From positions 295,529-359,528 of the forward strand of contig NZ_VIGH01000004.1 in the NCBI RefSeq assembly GCF_006704125.1: a stretch of 64,000 bases of DNA, in the 5' to 3' direction. The first letter of the stretch is position 1, and each line of letters starts with the position of its first letter. Below are positions 53,286-64,000 of this stretch, one piece after another. This DNA is from Rhodococcus spelaei (lineage in GTDB: Bacteria > Actinomycetota > Actinomycetes > Mycobacteriales > Mycobacteriaceae). The notes under the pieces were generated by a model. The model made no database searches and was not told the DNA's origin. It was given only the letters and a program-made list of their open reading frames with translations. Position numbers and translations under genes: made by a program.

Positions 53286-55145
53286 ATGGCTCTCTGGCGT
53301 ATGTACAGGGCACTGCCGAGTTGGCTGATCCCCGCCATCCTGGCCGTCGTAGTCGTCGTCCTGCCTTATGCGGGACTGAGTTTCGCCGCCTCCCGACAGA
53401 TCCAGCTCGCCTGCATCCTGGCGCTCGTGGTCTCAGGCCTGAACTTGAGTCTGGGGTACGCCGGCGAACTCGCGCTGGGGCAGGCGGCGATGTATGCGGC
53501 GGGCGCGTACACAGCTGGACTGATGTCGATCCACGGGCACACCGACATCGTGCTGCAGTTGCTGGTGTCCGGTCTGGTGGCACTGCTCGTGGGAATCGTG
53601 ACGGGTGTTCCCGGATTGCGACTCGGGGCGTGGTCGATGGCCATGACCTCGTTCTTCCTGGTGCTGTTGGTGCCGGACATCCTCTCCGTGTTCAAGGAGA
53701 CCACGGGCGGCCGGAACGGACTCAGCGGAATCGTGCCCGCCACGCTGTTCGGGCAGCCGATGGACGGCACGCAGTTCTACGTGGTGATCGCGGTGGTGAC
53801 CATCGCCTGGTTTGCCGTGTTCCGGAACCTGGTGGTGTCGCGGCACGGCATCGCTTTCCGCACTCTCAAGCAGAGCCCGGTGCTGGCCTCGTCGGTCGGG
53901 GTCTCGGTCTTCCGGATGAAACTGCTCGGATACGCGATCGGCGCCTTCCCCGCCGGTCTGGCGGGTGCACTGTTCGCGAACCTGGACCTGTACATCTCCC
54001 CGGAGGCGTTCGGATTCACCTTCGCCACAGCGGTTCTCGCAGCATCGATCCTCGGCGGCTCGGCCAGCGTCTACGGCGCGCTGGTCGGTGCCTTCATCAT
54101 GCAGATCGGACCCAACCAGTCCTCCGCATTCCAGGAGTACGCGCTCGTGTTCTACGGCGCCTTCCTGATCGTCGGTGGGGTACTGCTCTCCGGTGGTCTG
54201 GCGCGGCTCGGACGCGGACTGGTGTCGCGCCTCGACCGGCGGGCCGGGGTCGGCTCCGCTGACGGCTCTGCGGCGCCCGACGGGGACGGGCGGGTCGAGA
54301 TGCAGATCGGCACTCTGCGTGGGGCCCCACTCGTTGTCGAGGGAATATCGAAGAAGTTCGGTGGCAACCAGGCGTTGTCGGAGGCCTCGCTGCGTGCCGA
54401 ACCGGGCAAGGTGACGGCGCTGATCGGACCGAACGGCTCCGGCAAGACCACCATGCTCAACATGATCTGCGGCTTCTATCGCCCGGACTCCGGTCGAATC
54501 CTGGTCGGTGACAACGAGGTTCAGCGGCTGGCTCCGTACCGGGTGGCAAGGGTGGGCGTCGCGCGCACCTTCCAGACCCCGAACATTCCGGACAACATCA
54601 CCGTGCTCGACGCTGTGGCGGCCGGTCGGTACAGCACCGATCGGGCGTCCATGTTCTCGACGGTCTTGCGGCTGCCGCGATTCCGGAAGGTACGGGCGGC
54701 AGATCTCGACGAGGGCCGCAGGGCGCTGGAGATGGTCGGCATGGCGCACCTCGCCGACGAGACCGCCTCCTCGCTGCCGCTGGGCATGCGCCGGTTGCTC
54801 GAGGTGGCTCGGTCCGTGGTGTCCTCCCCCCGGGTACTGCTCCTGGACGAGGTGGCCTCGGGCCTGGACGAGAACGAGGTGCAGCGCCTCGCCGAACTCA
54901 TCAGGGCGCTGCGCGACGCAGGCGGCACGATCGTGTTGGTGGAGCACAATTTCCGACTCGTGCTGGAGCTGGCCGACAGCATCGTCGTTCTCGCCCAGGG
55001 CAGCGTCATCGCGGTGGGCAGTCCTCACGAGATCGAGGAGAACCCCCGCGTGCTGAGCGAGTACCTCGGCGTCAGCGTCGAGGAGTCCGGGGGACGAACG
55101 CTCGGCGACGAGGAGGCCGCGCTGGCCGGAGAGGTTGGCCAGTGA
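53286..55145 (+). CDS. fused ABC permease-ATPase (LivM-LivG)
   Basis: The protein has 619 residues. Residues 1-320 are a LivM permease (YAGELALGQAAMYAAGAY, KQSPVLASSVGVSVFRMKL, LGGSASVYGALVGAF). After a short linker (about 325-350) comes a complete LivG ATPase: Walker A IGPNGSGKTTMLN, a degenerate signature SLPLGMRRLLEVAR instead of LSGGQ, and Walker B VLLLDEVASGL. Such fusions are known in actinobacteria. The reading frame is continuous, with no stop between the halves, so it is a genuine fusion. The next gene overlaps its stop by 4 bp. Confidence 0.9.
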   Translation: MALWRMYRALPSWLIPAILAVVVVVLPYAGLSFAASRQIQLACILALVVSGLNLSLGYAGELALGQAAMYAAGAYTAGLMSIHGHTDIVLQLLVSGLVALLVGIVTGVPGLRLGAWSMAMTSFFLVLLVPDILSVFKETTGGRNGLSGIVPATLFGQPMDGTQFYVVIAVVTIAWFAVFRNLVVSRHGIAFRTLKQSPVLASSVGVSVFRMKLLGYAIGAFPAGLAGALFANLDLYISPEAFGFTFATAVLAASILGGSASVYGALVGAFIMQIGPNQSSAFQEYALVFYGAFLIVGGVLLSGGLARLGRGLVSRLDRRAGVGSADGSAAPDGDGRVEMQIGTLRGAPLVVEGISKKFGGNQALSEASLRAEPGKVTALIGPNGSGKTTMLNMICGFYRPDSGRILVGDNEVQRLAPYRVARVGVARTFQTPNIPDNITVLDAVAAGRYSTDRASMFSTVLRLPRFRKVRAADLDEGRRALEMVGMAHLADETASSLPLGMRRLLEVARSVVSSPRVLLLDEVASGLDENEVQRLAELIRALRDAGGTIVLVEHNFRLVLELADSIVVLAQGSVIAVGSPHEIEENPRVLSEYLGVSVEESGGRTLGDEEAALAGEVGQ

Positions 55146-55870
55146 ACACCGACAAGCCGCTGCTGAGTGTGCGCAACGTGGAGTCCGGTTACGGCGACCT
55201 GCGGGTGGTCTGGGACGTGAGCCTCGATGTCCACCCAGGCAGGGTGACTGCACTACTCGGTCGCAACGGGGCGGGCAAAACCAGTACCCTGCGCGCGATT
55301 TCGGGTCTGAACAAGGTCTCCGCCGGCACGGTCGAGTTCGACGGCGAGGACATCTCGAAGCTGGCGCCGCATCAGCGCGTCCGGCGGGGGATGGCCTATG
55401 TGCAGGAGGGCAAGAGGGTCTTCCACCGGCAGACCGTCGAGCAGAATCTGCTGCTCGGTGGGTACACCCGCCGGCTGCGTCGCTCGGCCCTTCGACAGGA
55501 GGTCGACCGCATCTACGAACTCTTCCCGATCCTCGGTGAGAAGCGTGGACTGCTCGCCGGGGCGATGTCCGGCGGCCAGCAGCAGATGCTGGCAATCGGT
55601 CAGGCGCTGATGGCTCAACCGAAGCTGCTGCTGCTCGACGAGCCGTCCGGCGGTCTCGCGCCCGTCATCGTCAACGAGGTGATGGAGCGGGTCGCCGCAC
55701 TCAAGGAGACCGGACTGGCGGTGCTGCTCGTCGAGCAGGCGGTGGAAGCGGCGATGAGCGTGGCCGATCACGTCACCGTGCTCGACATCGGGCGGGTGGT
55801 GATGGACGCCGACGCCGCCGACATCGACGACCTGGCCGTATTGCGCGACGCCTACTTCGGTCGGGTATAG
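55142..55870 (+). CDS. ABC transporter ATP-binding protein (LivF-like)
   Basis: The protein has 242 residues from GTG 55142, overlapping the previous stop. Walker A LGRNGAGKTSTLRAI, signature AMSGGQQQMLAIGQAL, Walker B LLLLDEPSGGLAP and the H-loop-like VLLVEQAVEAAM. It is the second ATPase of the Liv importer. The operon ends here with a hairpin. Confidence 0.92.
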   Translation: MNTDKPLLSVRNVESGYGDLRVVWDVSLDVHPGRVTALLGRNGAGKTSTLRAISGLNKVSAGTVEFDGEDISKLAPHQRVRRGMAYVQEGKRVFHRQTVEQNLLLGGYTRRLRRSALRQEVDRIYELFPILGEKRGLLAGAMSGGQQQMLAIGQALMAQPKLLLLDEPSGGLAPVIVNEVMERVAALKETGLAVLLVEQAVEAAMSVADHVTVLDIGRVVMDADAADIDDLAVLRDAYFGRV

Positions 55871-55876
55871 GCGGAG

Positions 55877-55927
55877 CGCCGAACTCCCGGCTCGCGTCGA
55901 ATCCGACAGTGAGCCGGGAGTTCGGCG
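55877..55927 (+). terminator. terminator of the Liv operon
   Basis: A 17-bp perfect stem (55877-55893 with 55911-55927) and a 17-nt loop start 6 bp after the livF stop. Confidence 0.8.
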
Positions 55928-55940
55928 TTCGTCGTCTTTC

Positions 55941-55965
55941 GGCCCTCCCGCTGCGCGGGAGGGCC
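55941..55965. repeat. short perfect hairpin before SDR 1
   Basis: An 11-bp stem (55941-55951 with 55955-55965) and a 3-nt loop lie between the Liv terminator and the first SDR start. Confidence 0.6.
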
Positions 55966-56022
55966 GGTGTCGTTCCAGGGGGCGGGGCCCTAGCGTCGAT
56001 CTGGACGTGGAAGGGGGCAGTT

Positions 56023-56823
56023 GTGTCTCGAATGACGGGCAAGGTTGCGGTCGTCACCGGTGCGGCGAACGGGATGGGTCGCAGTCACGCGGTGCGGTTG
56101 GCGGCGGAGGGTGCCGACATCATCGCCCTCGACCTCCCCGGCGCGGCTGCCGACCTAGCCGAGACAGCCCGCCTGGTAGGCGAACTCGGGTGCCGCACGG
56201 TGGTGGCGAGTGCGGACGTGCGCGACCTCGCCGCGGTGCAGGCCGGGGTCGACCGCGGCGTCGACGAGTTCGGTCGGCTCGACGTGGTGGTGGCGAACGC
56301 CGGCGTCAGCGACAACCCGGGGCCGGCGTGGACCATCGACGAATCGGTGTGGCGGCGATCGCTGGACATCAACCTGACCGGGGCCTGGCACACGGTGAAG
56401 GCCGCGGTGCCGGCGATCGGCGCGGACGGCGGCTCCGTGGTGATCGTCAGCTCCACCGCCGGCGTGAAGGCGGTCGCGGGTGCGGCGCACTACTCGGCGA
56501 GCAAGCATGCGGTGATCGGTCTGATGCGCACCCTGGCAAACGAACTGGGTCCACGTTCGATCCGCGTCAACGCGCTGCTTCCGGGTGCGGTCGGGACCAA
56601 GATGACGCTGAACCCGGCGACCTTCGCCCGCCTGCGCCCGGACTTGGAGAACCCCTCCGCCGAGGACGTGATGGAGGTGCTCGCGCGCAACCACCTGCTG
56701 CCGGTGCCGTGGGTGGAGTCGGAGGACGTGAGCAACGCACTGCTGTTCCTGGTCTCCGACGAGTCCCGGTACGTCACCGGAACCCAGCTGGTCGTCGACG
56801 CCGGCCTGACCCAGAAGGTGTGA
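56023..56823 (+). CDS. short-chain dehydrogenase/reductase (SDR 1)
   Basis: The protein has 266 residues from GTG 56023, preceded by AAGGGGG. Cofactor motif VTGAANGMGRS (TGxxxGxG), NAG in VVVANAGVS, catalytic Ser in VIVSSTAG and YxxxK in AHYSASKHAV. The DLAETARLV segment after the second strand relates it to the mycofactocin-type SDR subfamily, but it lacks the long insertion of its neighbour. It probably oxidises a secondary alcohol. SDR 2 starts 2 bp downstream. Confidence 0.88.
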   Translation: MSRMTGKVAVVTGAANGMGRSHAVRLAAEGADIIALDLPGAAADLAETARLVGELGCRTVVASADVRDLAAVQAGVDRGVDEFGRLDVVVANAGVSDNPGPAWTIDESVWRRSLDINLTGAWHTVKAAVPAIGADGGSVVIVSSTAGVKAVAGAAHYSASKHAVIGLMRTLANELGPRSIRVNALLPGAVGTKMTLNPATFARLRPDLENPSAEDVMEVLARNHLLPVPWVESEDVSNALLFLVSDESRYVTGTQLVVDAGLTQKV

Positions 56824-56825
56824 AC

Positions 56826-57659
56826 ATGAGTGGACGGGTAGCAGGCAAGGTCGCGCTGGTCACCGGCGCAGCGCGGGGGATCGGGCGGGCGCAGGCGCTG
56901 CGGTTCGCGCAGGAGGGCGCGGACGTCATCGCCGTCGACCTCTGCGGGCCGGTCGAGACGGTGATCACCCCGCCGTCGAACTCCGAGGATCTCGCCGAGA
57001 CGGAGCGGCTGGTGCGCGGAACCGGCAGGCGCGTCGAGGTATTCGAGGTGGACGTCCGCGACCGTGCCTCGTTGGCCGCGGCGGTGGACGCGGGCGTGGC
57101 TTCCCTCGGCGGCCTCGACATCGCGTGCGCCACCGCGGGAATCACCTCGTCGGCTCCCGCTCTCGAGCTCGACGAGCAGACCTGGAACACCATGCTCGAC
57201 GTCAACCTCACCGGGGTGTGGCAGACCTGCGCGGTGTCCGCACCCCACCTGATCGCTCGCGGCGGTGGGGCGATGGTGCTGACCAGTTCGATCGCCGGGC
57301 TGCGCGGGCTGGTCGGCGTCGCGCACTACACGGCGGCCAAGCACGGGGTGGTCGGGCTGATGCGCTCGATGGCAAAGGAGTTGGCGCCGCACAACGTTCG
57401 CGTCAACACGGTGCACCCGACGAACGTGGACACCACCATGATCCAGAACGACATGGTGCGGTCCAAGTTTCGCCCCGACCTCGACCGACCGCCGACATGG
57501 GAGGAGTTCGCGGCGTCCGCGGTGTCGATGAACATGCTCGACGTGCCGTGGGTGGAACCGGTGGACGTCGCGAATGCCGCACTGTTCCTGGCGTCCGACG
57601 AGGCGCGGTATATCACCGCGGTCGCCCTTCCTGTGGACGCCGGCAGTACCCAGCGGTAG
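56826..57659 (+). CDS. mycofactocin-type SDR dehydrogenase (SDR 2, carveol-dehydrogenase-like)
   Basis: The protein has 277 residues. VTGAARGIGRAQAL, then the insertion after AVDLCGP that continues PSNSEDLAETERLVRGTGRR, characteristic of SDRs with a non-exchangeable NAD that depend on mycofactocin as electron acceptor. Catalytic Ser in LTSSIAG and YTAAKHG. Carveol dehydrogenase of Rhodococcus belongs to this group, which oxidises terpene and simple alcohols. The mycofactocin biosynthesis genes are not in this window. Confidence 0.85.
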   Translation: MSGRVAGKVALVTGAARGIGRAQALRFAQEGADVIAVDLCGPVETVITPPSNSEDLAETERLVRGTGRRVEVFEVDVRDRASLAAAVDAGVASLGGLDIACATAGITSSAPALELDEQTWNTMLDVNLTGVWQTCAVSAPHLIARGGGAMVLTSSIAGLRGLVGVAHYTAAKHGVVGLMRSMAKELAPHNVRVNTVHPTNVDTTMIQNDMVRSKFRPDLDRPPTWEEFAASAVSMNMLDVPWVEPVDVANAALFLASDEARYITAVALPVDAGSTQR

Positions 57660-57668
57660 GCGCTCCGC

Positions 57669-57716
57669 GCCCGTGAGTCCTTCTGGCCAGCAGAGGGACC
57701 AGAAGGACTCACGGGC
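57669..57716. terminator. bidirectional terminator between SDR 2 and the reductase gene
   Basis: An 18-bp perfect stem (57669-57686 with 57699-57716) and a 12-nt loop lie between the two convergent stops at 57659 and 57728. Confidence 0.8.
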
Positions 57717-57727
57717 GGCGGAGCCGC

Positions 57728-58486
57728 CTACCCGACCTGGATGGCCCCGGCGGGGGTCCCGGTGTCGACCAGTGCGCGGACGGTCGCGCGGACCATCGCG
57801 GGCGACCCGACGACCAGCACCTGGTGGTTCTTGTACGCGCCGTAGGAGCTGACGACCTCGGCGAGGGTGCCCTGGATCAGGTGGTCGTCGCCGAACCCGA
57901 CGTCGACGCGGGTGCGCTCGTGCCACTCGTCGGCCCAGTCGGGGTCGGTGACCTCCTCGACGACCGGGATCACCGTCAGCCAATCCAGTTGCTGGTCGAG
58001 GATCCACAGCATGTCCGAGGCGTACAGGTCGCGCGGGTAGCGGCCGCCGACGAACAGGTACACCCGCGGCGGGGTGGGCCGCTGGGCGAGGTCGAGCACC
58101 AGCGCACGCAGGGGGGCGAGCCCCGTTCCGCCCGCGATCATCACCACCTCGCGCGCCGCGGGATCGACCGACAGTCGCCCGGTGGGGGCGTCGATCTGCC
58201 AGCGGTCGCCGACGGCGGTGCCGGTGACGATCGCTCCGCTGATCCATCCGGCGGGCACGGTGCGGACGTGGAACTCGAGCTTGCCGTCCAGCGACGGCGG
58301 CAGCGCGGGGGAGTATCGGCGACTGACGTTGGGATTCTGCGGCACCGTCACCGCGACCGACTGCCCGGCGGTGAACGGCACGAACTCGCCCTCGAGTCGG
58401 ACCACGGCCAGGTCCTGGCGGAGCCGGTGGTGCTGGACCACGGTCGCGGTCCACAGGTCCTGCTGCTGGTCGTTCTCGGTCTGCAT
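57728..58486 (-). CDS. flavohemoglobin-like FAD/NAD reductase without globin domain
   Basis: The protein has 252 residues from ATG 58486. It is collinear with the reductase half of the flavohemoglobin at 47351: VSRRYSPALPPS for FAD, FHVRTVPAGWIS, then MIAGGTGLAPLRAL for NAD and the YLFVGGRYPRDLYASD loop. No globin, ferredoxin or extra domain is present. It could be an electron donor for a partner oxygenase such as NOS, the P450 or AlkB (inference). It is divergent from the acyl-CoA ligase gene, with a 139-bp gap. Confidence 0.82.
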   Translation of the reverse strand: MQTENDQQQDLWTATVVQHHRLRQDLAVVRLEGEFVPFTAGQSVAVTVPQNPNVSRRYSPALPPSLDGKLEFHVRTVPAGWISGAIVTGTAVGDRWQIDAPTGRLSVDPAAREVVMIAGGTGLAPLRALVLDLAQRPTPPRVYLFVGGRYPRDLYASDMLWILDQQLDWLTVIPVVEEVTDPDWADEWHERTRVDVGFGDDHLIQGTLAEVVSSYGAYKNHQVLVVGSPAMVRATVRALVDTGTPAGAIQVG

Positions 58487-58625
58487 GACAGCAGAGCCTA
58501 GTCGGGAAAGGGGGTCTGGCTGCGCAAACGAAATTGCCACTAGAACATGTGTCAGTTTTCGATCTAATGTGTGAGGCAGACCACGCGAGGCGCCATGCCT
58601 TGATCGACCTCAGAGCGGAGAACAC

Positions 58626-60203
58626 ATGACCACGGACGAGCTCGCCGACCTGCACCGCCCGCAGTTCCTGGCGGACCTGCTGATCACCGCGCTCGACCGC
58701 AATGCCGACCGTCCCGCGCTCTACCTCGGCGACGTCGTGCTCACCGGCGGCCAGATGCGCGACCAGATCAGCTCCTTCGTCCAGGCGCTCGCCGCGCAGG
58801 GCATCGGCAAGGGCTCGACCGTCGCGATGCTGTCGAAGAACCGCCCCGAGGTGCTCATCAGCGTCGGCGCGCAGATGATCTCCGGCTGCCGCAACACCGC
58901 GCTCGCACCGATGGGTTCGGTCGACGACCACGCCTACATCCTCGGCGACGCGGAGATCGAGACCCTGATCTTCGACCCCGCCGCGTTCGAGGCGCGGGCG
59001 GCCGAACTCAAGGCCGCCGTCCCGACGCTGAAGAACTTCTTCTCCCTCGGCCCGTCCGAGGTAGGAATCGACATCCTCGCCCTGGCACGTGATTTCGCGC
59101 CGGCGCCGCTGGTGGCTGCGGACGTCGCCGGCGACGACGCGTCGAGCATGGTCTACACCGGCGGCACCACCGGCAAGCCCAAGGGAGTCGTGAACACCTT
59201 CGCCTCCGGCGTCACCCTCCCGCAGATCCAGATGGCCGAGTGGCAGTTCCCCGACGAGATGCGCTTCCTCGCCTGCACTCCGCTCTCGCATGCGGGCATG
59301 GCGTTCTTCGTGCCGACGCTCATGCGGGGCGGCTCGCTCGTCGTGCTGCCCGCATTCGAGCCCGCCGCGGTGCTCGAGGCGATCGAGAAGTACAAGATCA
59401 CCTCGACGATGCTGGTGCCGACGATGATCTACATGCTGCTCGACCATCCCGACCTCGAAACCCGCGACGTGTCCAGCCTGGAAACGCTGTTCTACGGTGC
59501 GGCCGCGATGTCGCCGGCGCGCCTGCAGGAGGGCATCGCCAAGCTCGGGCCGATCTTCTTCCAGTACTTCGGTCAGTCCGAGTGCGGCATGACCATCTCC
59601 GTCCTCCGCAAGGAGGAGCACCTCGTCGACGACCCGGAGCGGCTCGCGTCGTGTGGTCGCCCGGTGCCGTGGCTCAACGTCAAGCTGCTCGACGACGACC
59701 TCAACGAGGTGCCCCGCGGCGAGCTCGGCGAGATCTGCGTGCGCGGTCCGCTGGTGATGAAGGAGTACTGGAACAAGCCCTCCGAGACGGCCGAGGCACT
59801 GCGCGGCGGCTGGCTGCACACCGGCGACATCGCCCGCCTCGACAAGGACGGCTTCATGTTCATCGTCGACCGCAAGAAGGACATGATCATCACCGGCGGG
59901 TTCAACGTCTTCCCGCGGGAGATCGAGGACGTCATTTCGGCGCATCCCGCCGTGGCGTCCGTCGCGGTTGTCGGTGTGCCGGACGAGAAGTGGGGCGAGG
60001 CAGTCAAGGCGTGCGTCGTGCTGCGCGACGGCCAGACCGTCGAGGGCGCCGAACTCTCCGCGATGGTCAAGGAGGCGAAGGGTGCGGTGCACTCACCGAA
60101 GAGCGTCGACTTCGTCGACTCGCTGCCGCTGACTCCGCTCGGCAAGCTGGACAAGAAGGCGCTGCGGGCGCGGTACTGGGAGGGCGCTTCGCGCGCGGTG
60201 TAG
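58626..60203 (+). CDS. acyl-CoA ligase (AMP-forming, ANL superfamily)
   Basis: The protein has 525 residues with GGAG before ATG 58626. P-loop MVYTGGTTGKPKGVVN (about 178), A5 region FQYFGQSECGM, A7 GWLHTGDIARLDKDG, A8 hinge DRKKDMIITGGFNVFP and the adenylation Lys in LTPLGKLDKKALR. It activates a fatty or other carboxylic acid to its CoA thioester. In this cluster it would act after ring opening or side-chain oxidation. Confidence 0.92.
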   Translation: MTTDELADLHRPQFLADLLITALDRNADRPALYLGDVVLTGGQMRDQISSFVQALAAQGIGKGSTVAMLSKNRPEVLISVGAQMISGCRNTALAPMGSVDDHAYILGDAEIETLIFDPAAFEARAAELKAAVPTLKNFFSLGPSEVGIDILALARDFAPAPLVAADVAGDDASSMVYTGGTTGKPKGVVNTFASGVTLPQIQMAEWQFPDEMRFLACTPLSHAGMAFFVPTLMRGGSLVVLPAFEPAAVLEAIEKYKITSTMLVPTMIYMLLDHPDLETRDVSSLETLFYGAAAMSPARLQEGIAKLGPIFFQYFGQSECGMTISVLRKEEHLVDDPERLASCGRPVPWLNVKLLDDDLNEVPRGELGEICVRGPLVMKEYWNKPSETAEALRGGWLHTGDIARLDKDGFMFIVDRKKDMIITGGFNVFPREIEDVISAHPAVASVAVVGVPDEKWGEAVKACVVLRDGQTVEGAELSAMVKEAKGAVHSPKSVDFVDSLPLTPLGKLDKKALRARYWEGASRAV

Positions 60204-60290
60204 GCGCCGCGCCCGTGCGCGGCCAGGGTCCCTGCTTCCGGAGACCGCGCCGGACGGGCACGTAGCCGGGACGCCGAACCCGATTCGTGC

Positions 60291-60338
60291 CGACGAGTAA
60301 GGCCCGCAACCCGGAAGGGGTGCGGGCCTCACTCGTCG
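60291..60338 (-). terminator. terminator of the isocitrate dehydrogenase gene
   Basis: An imperfect 22-bp stem (60291-60312 with 60317-60338, two mismatches) and a 4-nt loop lie 14 bp past the icd stop. It could also stop transcription from the ligase side. Confidence 0.75.
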
Positions 60339-60351
60339 AGCACCGTACGAC

Positions 60352-62589
<2,238 letters not shown>

Positions 62590-63001
62590 ATTCTGTTCAT
62601 TGCTCCGATATCGGCTAGACGCGATCTGTGTTCGCGTCTCATCTGGGCCACGGGGTGGTTTGTAGTGGCACCTATCTCGTACCACGGTATGCGGGTAGTC
62701 CGCCGCGTTCTTCTCAGGCTCGGGGTGCGAGACCGGCCACAGCTGGCCCGCGGAGTCGAATGGAGGGCGCGCGGCGTCTAGGACGGCTGGGGCAGTCGCA
62801 GGCCAGGTAATTCGGTCGATTTGTCCGAACGGGGCGTACTGCGCAGTCGGGGGTGCTTCGACTACGCGAACCCCTTGCAGAAGATCCGCGAACAGTCTTT
62901 CCCACCGAGCGCCAAGCCTCTCGCAGTCCGGCGGGCGCCGGCGGGTTGTCGAGTGAGCTAGGCGGCCCTTCGCCGGTCTGGATCCGGCGTAGCGTCGCGG
63001 C
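62590..63001. other. divergent intergenic region, icd / hydrolase
   Basis: This 412-bp stretch separates two divergently transcribed genes and presumably holds both promoters. I see no gene with a ribosome site and no repeat worth naming. Confidence 0.45.
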
Positions 63002-63697
63002 ATGGCGACGTACGTCCTGCTCCACGGTGCCGGATCCGACTCCTCGTACTGGCAGTTCGTGGCCCCACGGCTGCGTGAACTCGGGCACGACGTGCTCACG
63101 CCGGACCTGCCGTGCGACGACGACTCGGCCGGCCTGGTGGAGTACGCCGACGTGGTGGTCGACGCGATCGGTCGCCGCACCGGGGTGATCCTCGTCGCGC
63201 AGTCGATGGCGGGCTTCCTTGTCCCGCTGGTGTGTTCGCGTGTCCCGGTGGAGCTGGCGGTCCTGGTGGCCGCGATGGTCCCCGCGGCGGGGGAGTCGCC
63301 CGGCGACTGGTGGTCGAACACGGGACAGGAGGCCGCGCGCCGCGAACTCGACAAGCGCGAGGGGCGCGACCCGGACGCCGAGTTCGACCCCGTCACCACC
63401 TTCCTGCACGACCTGACGCCGGAGGTGTTGACCACGGTGCTGGCGGCAGGGGCGCGCCGGCAGTCCGACACCCCGTTCCAGCAGGCCCTGCCGATGCCGG
63501 CCTGGCCGGACATTCCGACACGATTCCTCTTGTGCCTGGGCGACCGCTTCTTCCCCGCCGAGTTCCAGCGCCGCGTGGTGCGCGACCGTCTCGGCATCAC
63601 GCCCGACGAGATCGACAGCGGGCACCTGCCGGCTCTGGCACGCCCGCGCGAGCTCGTCGAGCGGCTCGAGACCTACCGCGTCGCGGCGGCGGGCTGA
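63002..63697 (+). CDS. alpha/beta hydrolase
   Basis: The protein has 231 residues. The oxyanion motif [12 protein letters not shown] follows strand beta-3. The nucleophile Ser lies in VAQSMAGFL (about 69; the elbow is Q-S-M-A-G rather than G-x-S-x-G), and the His in [10 protein letters not shown] (about 210). It belongs to the small esterase and plant-salicylate-esterase-like group. The Asp of the triad is probably in CLGDRFFP. The natural substrate is unknown. Confidence 0.85.
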   Translation: MATYVLLHGAGSDSSYWQFVAPRLRELGHDVLTPDLPCDDDSAGLVEYADVVVDAIGRRTGVILVAQSMAGFLVPLVCSRVPVELAVLVAAMVPAAGESPGDWWSNTGQEAARRELDKREGRDPDAEFDPVTTFLHDLTPEVLTTVLAAGARRQSDTPFQQALPMPAWPDIPTRFLLCLGDRFFPAEFQRRVVRDRLGITPDEIDSGHLPALARPRELVERLETYRVAAAG

Positions 63698-63782
63698 CCA
63701 GTCCCCATCAGTCGAGCCGGCCGAAACCGACCATGGCGGCAGCGCCACCCCCCCCGCCGGCGCTGCGACCGGAACGCGCGGT

Positions 63783-64000
63783 CTACCGTTGGCGAGTCGG
63801 TCGAATGACGACCTCGTTGAGATCGACATCGGCGGGCTGGTCGAGTGCGAACGACACCGCTGCCGCGACCGCGTCGGGTTCGATCGTGTGCGCGCGGTAG
63901 GTACGCATGGCTTGCGCTGCACCAGGTTCGGTGATGGTGGTGGAGAGCTCGGAGTCCACTACCCCCGGAGAAATCGTCGTGACCCGGATCGACGGATCGC
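63783..64000 (-). CDS. SDR-family oxidoreductase, C-terminal end (cut by window edge)
   Basis: Only the last 72 or so residues are present. They read IRVTTISPGVVDSELSTTIT then a helix with PDAVAAAVSFALDQPADVDL and end in EVVIRPTRQR before TAG at 63785. The SPGxVDSEL motif and the terminal NEVVIRPT are typical of classical SDRs related to serine/3-hydroxy acid dehydrogenases. The cofactor and active-site part lies beyond the window. Confidence 0.7.
   Translation of the reverse strand, partial: DPSIRVTTISPGVVDSELSTTITEPGAAQAMRTYRAHTIEPDAVAAAVSFALDQPADVDLNEVVIRPTRQR

Noticed and set aside
56023..57659. Search for mycofactocin biosynthesis genes next to the SDRs
   Set aside because: No precursor peptide, radical-SAM or glycosyltransferase gene of that pathway is in the window.
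56490..60092. 1200-codon open frame antisense to the SDRs and acyl-CoA ligase
   Set aside because: Crosses several genes and a bidirectional terminator; no recognisable domain.

Overview
The window is chromosomal DNA of a high-GC actinobacterium of the order Mycobacteriales, most likely Rhodococcus or a close Nocardiaceae relative. The reasons are GTG and TTG starts with strong Shine-Dalgarno sites, stop/start overlaps of the ATGA and GTGA type, a gene order that follows the M. tuberculosis Rv0337c-Rv0353 neighbourhood (aspC, Fe-S reductase, LuxR-type regulator, iniB-iniA-iniC, dnaK-grpE-dnaJ-hspR), a DypB/encapsulin pair very like that of Rhodococcus jostii, and F420- and mycofactocin-type enzymes. 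No rRNA, tRNA, IS element, prophage or CRISPR array was seen. Species identity is an inference.

Layout. 1-2.1 kb: start of an XRE regulator, a BluB-type flavin enzyme and a secreted GH5-like glycosidase. 2.1-10.1 kb (minus): an aminotransferase followed by a tightly packed four-gene exopolysaccharide cluster (BcsB-like protein, polytopic membrane protein, BcsA-type GT2 synthase without PilZ, GT39-like membrane protein). 10.4-13.1 kb: carotenoid oxygenase and a stand-alone AlkB. 13.4-16.5 kb: a long Fe-S membrane oxidoreductase with an Ala/Pro/Lys repeat tail. 16.9-21.0 kb: a small secreted protein, an unlisted 28-residue membrane peptide, and two paralogous alpha-lytic-type secreted proteases.

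21.1-37.3 kb is the most unusual part. Two different membrane-anchored Hsp70-like ATPases with low-complexity tails flank a DypB-encapsulin-F420 enzyme operon, an FMN reductase and a LuxR/LAL regulator. The second Hsp70 gene and the regulator form an operon divergent from iniB-iniA-iniC (a giant Gly/Ala repeat protein and two dynamin-like GTPases). The shared intergenic region carries direct repeats, and a strong hairpin separates iniB from iniA. Together this looks like an envelope-stress module.

37.5-44.5 kb: a probable TetR remnant, a P450, two small envelope proteins, and the dnaK-grpE-dnaJ-hspR heat-shock operon with HAIR operators. 44.6-49.3 kb: a secreted protein, an orphan NarL-type response regulator, and a divergent pair of bacterial nitric oxide synthase and flavohemoglobin (NO production and NO handling), then a membrane protein.

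49.4-60.2 kb looks like a catabolic and uptake cluster: Baeyer-Villiger monooxygenase, a LivK-LivH-LivMG-LivF ABC importer, two SDR dehydrogenases (the second with mycofactocin-type features), a globin-less flavohemoglobin-like reductase and an acyl-CoA ligase. Import, alcohol oxidation, ketone-to-ester conversion and CoA activation would fit an alicyclic or terpenoid substrate, but the substrate is not visible in the sequence. 60.3-64 kb: monomeric NADP isocitrate dehydrogenase, an alpha/beta hydrolase and the C-terminal end of an SDR cut by the window edge.
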